Shown: one piece after another, positions 56,097-64,000 of the stretch
Layout of the letters: each line of letters opens with the position of its first letter
Numbering within the stretch: the stretch's first letter is position 1
Assembly: GCF_015711015.1 (NCBI RefSeq)
Contig: NZ_CP064653.1
Coordinates: 2,790,001-2,854,000, forward strand
Source: Methylomonas sp. LL1
GTDB lineage: Bacteria > Pseudomonadota > Gammaproteobacteria > Methylococcales > Methylomonadaceae
DNA: 64,000 nucleotides
Reading direction: 5' to 3'
Notes under the pieces: generated by a model
Database searches by the model: none
What the model was told of the DNA's origin: nothing
What the model saw: the letters and a program-made list of their open reading frames with translations, nothing else
Position numbers and translations under genes: made by a program

Positions 56097-56236
56097 TTCG
56101 AGCACTGTTTCCCAACACGCCGCTTCATACGATAGAGCTTGGCAAGAAGGTAGCCGAAAAGAGCCCACCTCAATTCAAAGAGGTAAAGATCACAAAGATG
56201 AAAACCAATCTGAAAAAATAGGGGACAAAATGTGGC
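56097..56236 (+). pseudogene. Orphan copy of the 3' end of the deaminase-fold gene
   Basis: Nearly identical to 49604-49744: I see one substitution (CAACTC to CAATTC, Leu to Phe) and a one-base deletion after the stop. It encodes the last 41 residues (RALFPNTPLHTIELGKKVAE onward) with no start. Just upstream is a palindrome GCGGATT/AATCCGC (56063-56087). The remaining 55765-56304 gap has palindromic repeat text but no gene. Confidence 0.85.
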
Positions 56237-56304
56237 CTGCCCCCTATTTCTTTCTAAAGACGGGCTAACGGCTTAGAAAGCCCACCCAGTGCAGTTTCCC
56301 TATG

Positions 56305-57327
56305 CTAAGGCAGCGGATGCTGTTCCAAATTAGCGTTGACGATTTCCTGATGCACGGAAAACACTTCATCGGAGTTAGGATCGACTTCGACACGCAGCCA
56401 ATGCACATCATCGGCGCCAAAGGTTTCCAAGCGGGTGGCGTTTTCGATGCGGCGCTTGCTGATGCTGCCCAGCAGCGGCTTATCGACCCGGTAATAATGC
56501 GAATCGCCATGCGCCAGAATAACCGGTTTGGCGAAACCAACCACTTCGCGCTCAATGACCGCCAGGATTTCTTCGAAACCACGACGTCCCGCATGACCCT
56601 TGGCTAATTCGAAGCCAGGATTGGCTTGAAACATCAACAAAACACCGCGCGCCTTTTCCTGCTTGGCTTTAGCAAAAGTTTCTTCTATCCAGGCTTGCGC
56701 CGCCGCAATACGCCGCGCGGCTTCGTCATCATCAGCTGCGCTACGGGAGGCAAAAGGCGCCAATGCATTATTGCTGCCGACGATATGCACGGCGGCGAAC
56801 ATCACATGCTGTTCCATCCAACGGGTATTTTCAACAAACTCGGCATGGGCTGAATCGTCGGCCTGCGTCTCGACCCGCATGCTTTTTTGGCCCAGGCTTA
56901 AACCGGCAACCGGATAAAACACTTCCCGCAACTTATCCAAGCGCTCCAGGGGCAGATAGCTGCCGTTGTTGGCGCGGTGGCAGTCTGTCCATTCATTATC
57001 GCCCGGTGTCAAAATGAATGGCATGTTAAAGCGCTGAAAGCGTTGCAAACGATCGGTAAACATTTCATCCGAACACAAAGTGGAGCCGTTTTTGATGTCA
57101 CCCGCATGTAATACCCACTTCAGTTGTTTGTTGGCATTGATTTCGTCTATGACGTTATCAAGCTTCCAAAAATCGGCCGGTGCATAAGGCGCATCGCCGA
57201 TCAAGGCAAATTCGAATTTAGCATAGCCTTTGCCATGGCGATGCTCGTCATCGGCTAGGGAGGGCTGCGCAAAAACAGCCCCGCACAAGACAGCGGATGT
57301 CAATAATTTGAGCGTTGGATTTTTCAT
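56305..57327 (-). CDS. Exported metallophosphoesterase
   Basis: 340 residues from the ATG at 57327 (AGGAA upstream). Signal peptide MKNPTLKLLTSAVLCGAVFA. Calcineurin-type core: ALIGDAPY, VLHAGDIKNGSTLCSDEMF, LTPGDNEWTDCHR and ILAHGDSHYYRVDKPLL, giving the D, GD, GDNE and GHxH-like sites (here AHGDSHYY). Probably a periplasmic phosphomonoesterase or phosphodiesterase. Substrate unknown. Transcribed alone. Confidence 0.88.
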   Translation of the reverse strand: MKNPTLKLLTSAVLCGAVFAQPSLADDEHRHGKGYAKFEFALIGDAPYAPADFWKLDNVIDEINANKQLKWVLHAGDIKNGSTLCSDEMFTDRLQRFQRFNMPFILTPGDNEWTDCHRANNGSYLPLERLDKLREVFYPVAGLSLGQKSMRVETQADDSAHAEFVENTRWMEQHVMFAAVHIVGSNNALAPFASRSAADDDEAARRIAAAQAWIEETFAKAKQEKARGVLLMFQANPGFELAKGHAGRRGFEEILAVIEREVVGFAKPVILAHGDSHYYRVDKPLLGSISKRRIENATRLETFGADDVHWLRVEVDPNSDEVFSVHQEIVNANLEQHPLP

Positions 57328-57587
57328 CTTCACTTCCTGACAAGGTAAAAAAAAGACCGAGAACGGCTGGCGAAACAGGTCCAGTGTGTCGATGGCAAAT
57401 GACAGGAGGATGAAGGATTGGTTAAGGTTTTGAGACCATAAGCTGGCTAGCTCGGTAGAGACTCTGTTCAAAGTCAACGAAAATGTATTGTTTTTTACTC
57501 CGCTATCAATGAGCGCGCCGGGTGGAAACGAGAAATGTAAATAATTTGCCCGAAAGTACGCCTTAACGTACGACCAGGCTTTCGATC

Positions 57588-57827
57588 TTGTCTAAGGTGC
57601 CAATTACGCAAACTTTAACCGCCAGCGAAGCTCGTGTGAACCTCTACCGTCTAATCGATCAAACCGCAAAATCGCACCAACCCATTGCGATCACCGGCAA
57701 ACGCGCCAATGCGGTGTTACTCTCCACCGAAGATTGGTCGGCCATACAGGAAACCCTCTATTTGCTCGGCGTCCCCGGCATGCGCGAGTCCATTTTAGAA
57801 GGCATGGCGGCGGTAGGGCGACAATAG
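57588..57827 (+). CDS. Orphan Phd/YefM-family antitoxin
   Basis: About 79 residues from TTG at 57588, or 76 from GTG at 57597; no ATG is available. TLTASEARVNLYRLIDQTAK, HQPIAITGKRANAVLLSTED and WSAIQETLYLLGVPGMRESI are typical of YefM. The usual C-terminal toxin-binding tail is short, and no yoeB-like or other toxin gene follows. Either an orphan or a remnant of a toxin-antitoxin pair. Confidence 0.75.
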   Translation: MSKVPITQTLTASEARVNLYRLIDQTAKSHQPIAITGKRANAVLLSTEDWSAIQETLYLLGVPGMRESILEGMAAVGRQ

Positions 57828-57874
57828 GCGAAGCCGCATTGGACTGTTTAACATTCGGCGCAAATCCCCGTTGG

Positions 57875-58258
57875 TTATTGCGCCTTACGGCCTTGCATTC
57901 CTAGCGGCTTCAGGGCTTTATCTATCACCTGCAGATTTGTTCCTAGCGTTTCTGGGAGAATACCCAGCTCTTTTGGTGGCATTCCCAATAGCATTGGGCT
58001 ATTGCCTGGAATCGCTGGATAGGCTCCTGTTCATGATAGCTATTTGCCCAGCACTGCTGGGGAGTTATCTAACGACGCCGGGGATTTTCCCAAGGTTGCT
58101 GGATATGATTCCAGCACCAGCAGCGATGTCACCAGCACAGTTATTGGCAACTCTGCGCCAACATCCAGCAAAAGGGATGCTGAAGTGAAGTGGAAGGGGG
58201 CGCTGCTCTTGGATGCTAAAATGGGCGAGAAAGGCATTTCCCTCTCGAAGCAGGACAT
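57875..58258 (-). pseudogene. Heptapeptide-repeat protein with in-frame stops
   Basis: The minus-strand frame runs for 128 codons as 7-residue repeats of the type xPAxLGN: YPATLGK, SPASLDN, SPAVLGK, YPAIPGN, SPMLLGM, PPKELGI, LPETLGT. One unit has decayed to contain TAG (58040-58042) and TGA (58031-58033). The DNA has an uninterrupted 21-bp period from about 57924 to 58150. The plus strand also stays open across the array (LLGxxPA heptads, 57871-58188), so the coding strand is not certain; the minus-strand unit looks more like known heptad proteins. The rest of 57828-58380 has no gene. Confidence 0.5.
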
Positions 58259-58380
58259 GCGGAAAGCCGAAGCCTGCTTAGCAAAGTACCATTTTTATTA
58301 TTTCCCAAGATAACAGACTTCAAATAAAGGTATGCGATGCATACCCTACATAACTTTCAAAAAACTCAAGAGCAGCATAA

Positions 58381-59019
58381 ATGATCAAGTTTTCAAGTGC
58401 AATATTAGATAATTTTGCTCCAACTTTATCCAAGCTTAGTAACATTACACTTCCAGATTTGACAAACTATGATTCGCAGTCATGTTTTTGGGTGCAAAAC
58501 TATCTGCTTTCTACAGAGTTTCGTGCAAGATATCCGGACCCATATCATCAAATAGCAATGTCTTATATGCGAAGAGTTGAAGCGTCATTTCGAGAATATG
58601 AGTTGGCTAGAACATCGTTGATCTCTTACGTTTCTGGTGAGCGGGAAAAAGTATCAACATATTTCTCAAGCATTTATCATTTCGAACAATTAGTATCTCA
58701 ATCGTATCAAGCATATATGCTAATGAGGCATCTTCTGCATAATGAGACAGGTACAAAATACAACGAATTATTTAAATCTAGTGATGGTTCTGGGCTTAGT
58801 CGGTTATACAAAATATATAACTACATCAAGCATTGTGACGAAAAACTTTATTTAAATAAATTCCCAGAAAATGCATCAATTCCAATATGGCTTACGAATA
58901 CTTGTATCTGTTGTCAAGAAGCTGAATTAAAATATGAAGAAATAATTGAAATGCTCAAGGATTTAGCCAATGGAGCCAATCGCTTTGGCGATCCCGAAAA
59001 GCTGATGGAAACGCCATAA
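58381..59019 (+). CDS. Hypothetical protein, AT-rich
   Basis: 212 residues, mainly helical, with no signal peptide. Distinctive features are EFRARYPDPYHQIAMSYMRR near 50-70, RLYKIYNYIKHCDEKL near 140-155 (reminiscent of HEPN-type helices with an N...KH motif, but not enough to assign), and a CICCQE cluster. The region is clearly more AT-rich than the core genes, indicating acquisition. No ribosome binding site better than AAGAGC was seen. Function unknown. Confidence 0.65.
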   Translation: MIKFSSAILDNFAPTLSKLSNITLPDLTNYDSQSCFWVQNYLLSTEFRARYPDPYHQIAMSYMRRVEASFREYELARTSLISYVSGEREKVSTYFSSIYHFEQLVSQSYQAYMLMRHLLHNETGTKYNELFKSSDGSGLSRLYKIYNYIKHCDEKLYLNKFPENASIPIWLTNTCICCQEAELKYEEIIEMLKDLANGANRFGDPEKLMETP

Positions 59020-59038
59020 TTGGCCGTAAGGCGCATTC

Positions 59039-59074
59039 GTAGGGCGTCAATACGCTATCGCTAATGCGCCCTAC
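59039..59074. repeat. Interspersed palindrome
   Basis: GTAGGGCG/CGCCCTAC with an inner AATACGC...GCTAATGCG stretch, just after the hypothetical gene. Common intergenic hairpin type; may terminate transcription, although no T-run follows. Confidence 0.7.
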
Positions 59075-59504
59075 AAATCTTCGCAAATATTAAACGCTTT
59101 CGAATTCCACAGCGGGGTTTTCTACCGTTTTGCCACGCCGAGCACCGGAGGATTTGGCGGGATCAGCCCGCCAGGGGAGCGGCAGGGATGACGCTCGTTT
59201 TCGGAGAGCTAGGGCAGCCCTTCCGAAAACCCTCGCCAAATCCTTCGGAGCGCAGGATACAAGCGGCATCCCGGTCGCCTGCTGACTCGTACCATCCAGG
59301 CACTCGCACTGCGTGCGCCGGTGGCGTCCAAATCTGCTCCCGGCAGATTTGTCTTTGGATACTTTCTTTTGGCGACGCACAAATTTGCCAGGAGCAAATT
59401 TGAACAGCCAAAGGCTGGCCCGTTAGGACGAAAACCATGGATGTTTTTCGTAGCGAAAGTATCACGGCCGTCGGTCCGCGAACCGACTTCAAAATCAGGC
59501 CGTT
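59075..59504. other. Gap with no supported gene
   Basis: GC-rich spacer. Both strands have open frames, but they overlap one another, lack ribosome binding sites and have no known motif. Probably decayed or repeat-derived sequence. Confidence 0.55.
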
Positions 59505-59570
59505 ACGACAGCGACAGAAAGCTAGAGCTTTCAAGCCACCGATTTCCAAGCCGGAGCTTGGAAACAAGAA
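59505..59570. repeat. Palindromic interspersed repeat, copy 2
   Basis: GAAAGCT/AGCTTTC (59517-59532) then TTTCCAAGC/GCTTGGAAA (59543-59564), preceded by CGACAGCGACA. Same order as at 1-85, with better-preserved second stem. Confidence 0.75.
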
Positions 59571-59573
59571 GAA

Positions 59574-59660
59574 AAATATTGTTCAGCAGGCGTTCCAGGT
59601 CGAAGCCGGTCTTGAACTCGGCGTGAAATTGCTCATGGATGCCGCGATGGCGATAACGCT
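59574..59660 (-). pseudogene. IS1380-family transposase remnant
   Basis: About 29 codons only: RYRHRGIHEQFHAEFKTGFD followed by LERLLNN. The HRG..EQFHAEFKTD.DLERLP signature is the conserved catalytic-region text of IS1380 transposases. No start, no ends and no inverted terminal repeats were found, so the element is dead. Confidence 0.75.
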
Positions 59661-59795
59661 TGGACCATGGCTTCGTCGTCATCCTAACGGATTCACCAAC
59701 CTTTCAGTTCGATGTCCGGCCAAGCTCCCCCCGACCCATTCAACCGAATCAACAGAGCCGATTGCGACCCGGATATGGTCAAAAAACTCTCCCCA

Positions 59796-60260
59796 TCAAT
59801 AACGAATCTTGCCTTCCAACCGGTTCCAAGCCGAAAAAGGCGATCCGGCCTCGGGCAAATCAAGATAACGCATCGCAATATTGCGTTCGGCCGGCTGCTT
59901 GGGGATTTCGTCGTAAATGAAACTATCGTCGAAACCCGCCGCTGCGGCATCATGACGGTTGCAGGCGAAATAAACCGCTTGCAGGCGAGCCCAATAGATC
60001 GCGCCCAGGCACATCGGACAGGGTTCGCAACTGGTATAGAGGATACAATCGGTCAATTGAAAATCGCCCAACCGCTGGCAGGCCAGGCGAATCGCCATGA
60101 TTTCGGCATGGGCGGTGGGGTCGAGGTTGGGTGTGACCCGGTTGCCGCTGCTGGCGATGATGCGCCGTTCCTTTACCACTAGCGCGCCGAAAGGCCCGCC
60201 GCCATCGGCTACGTTTTGTCTGGCCAGGTCGACGGCTTGTTGTAAAAAATCCTCGTGCAT
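59796..60260 (-). CDS. guaD: Guanine deaminase-like CMP/dCMP-fold nucleoside deaminase
   Basis: 154 residues. Zinc motifs HAEIMAIR (HAE) and CEPCPMCLGAIYWAR (PCxxC). The C-terminal segment AAGFDDSFIYDEIPKQPAER is characteristic of the small GuaD guanine deaminases that convert guanine to xanthine, and separates them from the tRNA adenosine deaminase TadA. Its stop is followed by unrelated spacer; the start is directly adjacent to the metA stop. Confidence 0.86.
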   Translation of the reverse strand: MHEDFLQQAVDLARQNVADGGGPFGALVVKERRIIASSGNRVTPNLDPTAHAEIMAIRLACQRLGDFQLTDCILYTSCEPCPMCLGAIYWARLQAVYFACNRHDAAAAGFDDSFIYDEIPKQPAERNIAMRYLDLPEAGSPFSAWNRLEGKIRY

Positions 60261-61325
60261 TTACAGCCCCAATGGATTGCCGGGATCGATACCTTCCATG
60301 AACGGCAAGCGCCGGTCTTCGTTGGTGATCTGGTAGACCTTGCCCAGCCAGTTATTGAATACGGCCTTGGCCGAGTCGCGCCAGGTAATATCCAGGTGCT
60401 CGACTATCCGTTCTTCCGGCATTGCTTGCAAGGGCTGAGCGCTAGCCTTGGCACTTTTCACATGTTCGGCATAATCGGCCAATATGCCTTGCACGTATGG
60501 GTCGAAGTAATGGTCGGGGTACGGCGGATAATCATCGCGCTCGCCGTTATAAAAACGCAGCACTTCGCGTTTGTACTCTTTTAGCAAGCTGATGTCGTCG
60601 TATTCCGGGTGGCCTTGAAAAAACACGATGCGGAAGCCATCCGGACTGACCGCCAAATGCACGCCGGCCTCTTCGCTAGCCACCAACACCTTTAGGCCAT
60701 GTTTTTCCATATCGGCTTGAAACACTTCGTTATACCTGGAATGCGGCACATCGAAACGGGTATTGATTTCGGCAATCAACGGATGATTGCGGTCGATCAC
60801 CTTATGCGAAAACACCCCCCAGCGTTTGGCCGGCAAGCGGGTACGTTCGACGCCGTAACACCGCTGAATCAAGGCATGGGTGGCCAGACAAGAGCAGAGT
60901 ATCGAGGTCACGTTCTGTTTGGCCCAGGCAAACACTTCGGTCAAGGGCTGCCAAAACGCTTCGTCCTGCAAATGATCGTGGGTGACATTGGCGCCGCTGA
61001 TGATTAAGGCATCCAAGCCGTCCCGCTTGATTTGCTCGAAGCTTTCATAATATCGATGGATGTGCTCCCAGGCGGCCGGGCTTCTTTCCAAGCCCTCTAT
61101 GGTAAAAGGATGCACATGAAACTGGGCGATCTGGTTGCAGGCGCCGACCAAGCGGAAAAATTGGCGTTCGGTGGCTTCCAGCGCCGCATCCGGCATGATA
61201 TTCAACAGCCCGATATGCAGTTCGCGTATGCACTGGTGGCTGGCGCGATCCGGCGTCAGTATTTCCTCGCCTTCATCGTGCAAGCGCCGGAAGGTCGGTA
61301 AATCGGTATGAGCGACTAACGGCAT
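60261..61325 (-). CDS. metA: Homoserine O-acyltransferase, MetA family
   Basis: 354 residues from the ATG at 61325. Transfers a succinyl (or acetyl) group to homoserine at the entry to methionine synthesis. Family motifs: LHIGLLNIMPDAALEATERQ, DALIISGANVTHDHLQDEAF, the nucleophile region TSILCSCLATHALIQRCYG, and GFRIVFFQGHPEYDDISLLK with the catalytic His-Glu. Longer than E. coli MetA (309) by a C-terminal extension. Acyl specificity (succinyl or acetyl) cannot be read with confidence. It is next to an ATPase gene conserved beside metA in related genomes. Confidence 0.92.
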   Translation of the reverse strand: MPLVAHTDLPTFRRLHDEGEEILTPDRASHQCIRELHIGLLNIMPDAALEATERQFFRLVGACNQIAQFHVHPFTIEGLERSPAAWEHIHRYYESFEQIKRDGLDALIISGANVTHDHLQDEAFWQPLTEVFAWAKQNVTSILCSCLATHALIQRCYGVERTRLPAKRWGVFSHKVIDRNHPLIAEINTRFDVPHSRYNEVFQADMEKHGLKVLVASEEAGVHLAVSPDGFRIVFFQGHPEYDDISLLKEYKREVLRFYNGERDDYPPYPDHYFDPYVQGILADYAEHVKSAKASAQPLQAMPEERIVEHLDITWRDSAKAVFNNWLGKVYQITNEDRRLPFMEGIDPGNPLGL

Positions 61326-61338
61326 GGCAAAAATCCGC

Positions 61339-62187
61339 TCATGCGTCTTGCAGCGCAATGGCCCGCGCAATCAGTTGCATAAAATCGTCTTCGCTGGTCA
61401 CTTTGGCGACGTCGTCGCCATTGACGGTATAACCGTATTGGCGGGCGATCGCTTCGTAGCGCGGCACTCTAGCCTTGAACAACTCAGGGAACACCCAGCA
61501 AACGAAATCGTCCGGATTGATCTGGTCGGTGGAAGCATAGCCGCGTTGACGCATGAATTCGCTGAGTTTTTCATCGACGAACTCCGGGCGGTAATACAAC
61601 GGCTTGGGCTCTTTTTTAGCCCGTTCGATGATGGTCTGTTCCAGCGCCGGCGGAATTTTGATGTAGACGATTAGCGTATGTTTCGCCAAGTTTTCCAGCA
61701 CTTCTGGACAATCCAGCTCACAAACGCTACCGCCGGCATCGTTGATGAAGTGTTTGTAACCATAGATGGCTTCGGCTTTATGAATGAAATCGGGCACGTC
61801 GTTCATCGCGGCGATCTCGGCCTGATGATGAAGTGCTTGCCTGCGCTTGAACTCGGCCAGCGTCAGGCCGCCCTTGGCCGGATCGCCGATCTTGCCCAGA
61901 AAGCTGGATACCGGGGCCAGATTTTCCACCGTGATGTTGCTGCAAATATAAATCGAGTCGGATTTGAGCAGATCGCGCAAAAAAGGCACACCCATCGCCT
62001 GCTGCTTGATGTTGTCGAGTATCGGTTCTTCCAGATACTTGGTGCCAATGCGGTAATCGCCGGAATAATGAAACCATTTGTCCTTGGGCAACTTGCTCGA
62101 CAGGGTGGTTTTGCCGGCACCGGACATTGCCAGCAGGGTAATACTCTTGGATTCCCAGTCCAAAAATTGTTGCGGGGTCATTTTCAT
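61339..62187 (-). CDS. P-loop ATPase/kinase-like conserved protein
   Basis: 282 residues. Walker A AMSGAGKTTLSSKL at 20-33; later acidic and basic motifs (WFHYSGDYRIGTKYLEE, HFINDAGGSVCELDCPEVLE) fit a nucleoside/shikimate-kinase-like fold. Gammaproteobacterial homologues are annotated simply as ATPases. It lies 13 bases upstream of metA in the same direction and follows the DUF6763-like gene by 12, so the three are probably one transcript. A link to methionine supply is inference. Confidence 0.85.
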   Translation of the reverse strand: MKMTPQQFLDWESKSITLLAMSGAGKTTLSSKLPKDKWFHYSGDYRIGTKYLEEPILDNIKQQAMGVPFLRDLLKSDSIYICSNITVENLAPVSSFLGKIGDPAKGGLTLAEFKRRQALHHQAEIAAMNDVPDFIHKAEAIYGYKHFINDAGGSVCELDCPEVLENLAKHTLIVYIKIPPALEQTIIERAKKEPKPLYYRPEFVDEKLSEFMRQRGYASTDQINPDDFVCWVFPELFKARVPRYEAIARQYGYTVNGDDVAKVTSEDDFMQLIARAIALQDA

Positions 62188-62199
62188 AATAAAGCTTAC

Positions 62200-62502
62200 T
62201 CAGTCCAAATAATCGCTAATATCCAAGTCTTCCCGCTCCGGTCGCGCATGCACATCCGTATCCGAATAACCTAAATCGTCGGTTTCCAGATCGTCGAACG
62301 GCGCGCTCCAATCTTCCGGGTCTTCTATGTAATCAAAGGTCGACGCGTACCATGCGTCGTTATCGTATTCGCCCAAATCGCCATTGGCGTATTGCACGTC
62401 GATGGTTTCGTCTTTTGTATCAATGGCCACGACTTTAAAGGTCAAATTATTTTCAAAGTCTTTATACCAACGGCCTATGACCGGATCTGTAATGGTTGTC
62501 AT
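62200..62502 (-). CDS. Small acidic protein (DUF6763-like)
   Basis: 100 residues, strongly acidic. An SH3-like beta domain (DPVIGRWYKDFENNLTFKVV, TIDVQYANGDLGEYDNDAWY) is followed by an acidic tail rich in Asp/Glu with EDWSAPFDDLETDDLGYSD. Conserved in gammaproteobacteria; function unknown. First gene of the unit leading to metA. Confidence 0.8.
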   Translation of the reverse strand: MTTITDPVIGRWYKDFENNLTFKVVAIDTKDETIDVQYANGDLGEYDNDAWYASTFDYIEDPEDWSAPFDDLETDDLGYSDTDVHARPEREDLDISDYLD

Positions 62503-62635
62503 CGTCGCATCCTCGCTGGGGTTGATCGTGGGGCTATCATAGCCGAGTTTTTCCGGGCAGTGTAAACAGACAGAAAAATTTGCCGGGCGAATTCATTTAG
62601 AATAGCGGCAACTTCTATTCCCACAAAAACAGGCC

Positions 62636-62842
62636 ATGACCGAAGAACGCATTATCGAACTGGAAATAAAACAAGCTTATCAGGAGGATTTGATTCAGGC
62701 ATTGAATCAGGTGGTTGCCGATCAACAAAAGCAAATCGGCAAACTGGAAGAAACTTGCAAATTATTGCACGACAAAATCAAGAGTCTGGCGATGGCGGAA
62801 CGCAACCCGGCCATCATCGACGAAAGGCCGCCGCATTACTGA
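62636..62842 (+). CDS. slyX: SlyX family protein
   Basis: 68 residues, a single coiled coil: RIIELEIKQAYQEDLIQALN through QIGKLEETCKLLHDKIKSLA, ending ERPPHY as SlyX proteins do. Function unknown. Convergent with the carboxypeptidase gene. Confidence 0.9.
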   Translation: MTEERIIELEIKQAYQEDLIQALNQVVADQQKQIGKLEETCKLLHDKIKSLAMAERNPAIIDERPPHY

Positions 62843-62855
62843 TGGGGCACCGTCA

Positions 62856-62886
62856 CCCGGTTAAAGCTAAATCCGGTTTAACCGGG
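62856..62886. terminator. Hairpin between convergent genes
   Basis: CCCGGTTAAA/TTTAACCGGG, 10-bp perfect stem with an 11-base loop. It spans the stop codon of the carboxypeptidase gene and the end of the slyX transcript. No T-run, so it is a probable but unproven bidirectional terminator. Confidence 0.5.
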
Positions 62887-64000
62887 CAACAGGGTGCATT
62901 CACGACCCTTGCTACGCAATTTTTTACAAAACGTCCGGGCCTGGTCCTGATCGAGCGCGGTCCACTCGGCCCGCCAAAATTGCCTACCTTTCATTCTGAG
63001 CCTGACAATATGCGGTTCTCCGCCTTTTGCCGCGGAACCCAAGGCATAGCGGGCTTGTTTTAAATCGACGTTGGCATCCGTTCTTCGGCTATGGTCGCCC
63101 AACATCACGGCCCAATTATCCGCCGAAGCATGGCTGCGGTGATTTCGCGTTTTAGCGGCATGCCTTTCGGCCGATCTTCCGGATGAACCTGGATTGATCT
63201 CGATCGCTTCCGCTTTGCCGGAACCACTATCGGCCCCCATCTGTTCCGCGCTTCCGGCGCACCGATTCGACGACAGCTGAAACGGCGGCGGTGCGAAGTT
63301 GCTATTGGTCAATTGTTCGACCGGCATGCCAAAAACGCCCGCCTGGGATTTTTCAAAACCCAGATCCAGTAAATTACCCATCTGATGAAAGCGTTCGCCG
63401 CTGCTGTGCGCGCCCAACAACACACCAATCAAACGCCGGCCGTCACGTTTGGCCGAGGCAATCAGGTTATAGCCCGAGCCGCAGGTAAAGCCGGTTTTTA
63501 AGCCGTCGGCATCGGGATAGGTTTTTAAAATCTTGTTGGTATTGGGCAATACCCGGCCTTTATAGGCAAATTCGGTAGCCGAAAAATAACGGTAATATTG
63601 CGGAAAATCGCGAATCAGCGCCGCCGACAGCAATGCCAAGTCACGGGCGCTACTGATCTGGCCTTCGTCGGGCAATCCGCTGGCATTCTGAAACGAACTG
63701 TTATACATGCCCATGCCATGGGCCTGCTGGGTCATCATCGAAGCAAAATCAGATTCGGTGCCGCCCAAGCGCTCGGCCAATAATACAGCCGCATCATTGG
63801 CGGAACGGGTAGTCACGGCCATGATGGCCTGTTCGACGCTAATGGTCTGGCCCCGGCGCAAACCCAATCGGGAACTGGGTTGGCGGGCCGCATGAGCCGA
63901 AACGGTCAGTTGTTCATGCAGTTGCAACCGTCCGGCTTCCAGCGCGGCAAAGGTCATGTAGATCGTCATGACCTTGGTCAATGAAGCCGGATACCAGCGC
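62878..64000 (-). CDS. D-alanyl-D-alanine carboxypeptidase with SPOR domain, partial
   Basis: At least 373 codons; the 5' end lies beyond the window, and the frame is open to the edge. Penicillin-binding motifs: SLTK (catalytic Ser and Lys) in YPASLTKVMTIY at the very edge, SAN in TRSANDAAVLLAERLGG, and KTG in DGLKTGFTCGSGYNL. This is the PBP5/6 group, which trims the fifth residue of peptidoglycan stem peptides in the periplasm. A C-terminal SPOR-like domain (about the last 75 residues, QARTFCKKLRSKGRECTLLP) suggests targeting to denuded septal peptidoglycan, an arrangement less usual than the membrane-anchor helix of E. coli PBP5. Confidence 0.93.
   Translation of the reverse strand, partial: RWYPASLTKVMTIYMTFAALEAGRLQLHEQLTVSAHAARQPSSRLGLRRGQTISVEQAIMAVTTRSANDAAVLLAERLGGTESDFASMMTQQAHGMGMYNSSFQNASGLPDEGQISSARDLALLSAALIRDFPQYYRYFSATEFAYKGRVLPNTNKILKTYPDADGLKTGFTCGSGYNLIASAKRDGRRLIGVLLGAHSSGERFHQMGNLLDLGFEKSQAGVFGMPVEQLTNSNFAPPPFQLSSNRCAGSAEQMGADSGSGKAEAIEINPGSSGRSAERHAAKTRNHRSHASADNWAVMLGDHSRRTDANVDLKQARYALGSAAKGGEPHIVRLRMKGRQFWRAEWTALDQDQARTFCKKLRSKGRECTLLPG

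Noticed and set aside
57924-58150. Possible CRISPR array
   Set aside because: The 21-bp period is continuous with no unique spacers; it is a coding-type minisatellite.
57871-58188. Plus-strand heptad ORF (LLGxxPA) as a real gene
   Set aside because: Open by virtue of the 21-bp period; no ribosome binding site. Minus-strand repeats look more protein-like, though I keep the doubt in the feature entry.
59090-59567. Two overlapping minus-strand frames of about 100-130 codons
   Set aside because: They overlap in different frames, extend into the palindromic repeat and show no motif.
59796-60260. tRNA adenosine deaminase TadA
   Set aside because: The FDDSFIYDE segment and C-terminal tail fit guanine deaminase better.

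Overview
The window looks like a chromosomal segment of a gammaproteobacterium, most likely a Methylococcales methanotroph of the Methylomonas type. This rests on the ubiE-ubiJ-ubiB, hslVU, copAB, sufB and metA genes with gammaproteobacterial features, the VPLPA-CTERM exported proteins, and frequent small palindromic repeats. No methane-oxidation gene lies in the window, so the genus is inference. No rRNA, tRNA or CRISPR array was recognised.

Layout. 0.1-11.3 kb is mostly housekeeping on the minus strand: bestrophin-like channel, sufB with its Rrf2 regulator, a CorA-type transporter with an MgtE-like N-domain, phoU, copBA, rimI, a family 4 uracil-DNA glycosylase, and leuA preceded by a short Leu-rich leader ORF. 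11.7-16.6 kb is an AT-rich accessory island: two lipoproteins, a GDSL esterase preceded by a strong candidate c-di-GMP-I riboswitch with terminator, and a parD antitoxin next to a parE wrecked by a stop codon, a frameshift and a 276-bp palindrome-rich insertion. 16.8-22.7 kb is core again: ubiB, ubiJ, a Uma2-family gene inserted in the ubi operon, ubiE, DUF971, hslU and hslV. A periplasmic protein and a P2-type cation ATPase follow.

26.7-45 kb is the most interesting part. Six transcription units, about 14 genes, share one promoter architecture: GAAAC-type direct repeats, the last two exactly 11 bp apart, the last followed by exactly 9 bp and a TATACT-like -10 box. This resembles SARP-regulated promoters. 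One of the six units is a 979-residue ATPase regulator with a C-terminal OmpR/SARP-like winged helix, so the cluster probably carries its own autoregulated activator. Its predicted targets are a PEP-CTERM protein operon, a six-gene operon of unknown exported or membrane proteins, two large VPLPA-CTERM surface proteins, and a two-gene unit pairing a UbiA-like prenyltransferase with a Pyr4/PaxB-like membrane terpene cyclase. I infer a previously undescribed surface/terpenoid regulon.

45-56 kb holds two signalling modules: an OmpR regulator with a hybrid kinase, and a triple-sensor hybrid kinase with an HD-GYP c-di-GMP phosphodiesterase. Between them sits a deaminase-fold protein whose 3' end is duplicated 6.5 kb away. 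56-60 kb is a decayed accessory stretch: metallophosphoesterase, orphan antitoxin, heptapeptide-repeat pseudogene, AT-rich hypothetical gene, IS1380 remnant. 59.8-64 kb returns to core genes: a guanine-deaminase-like enzyme, metA, an ATPase, a DUF6763-like protein, slyX and a D-Ala-D-Ala carboxypeptidase cut by the window edge.
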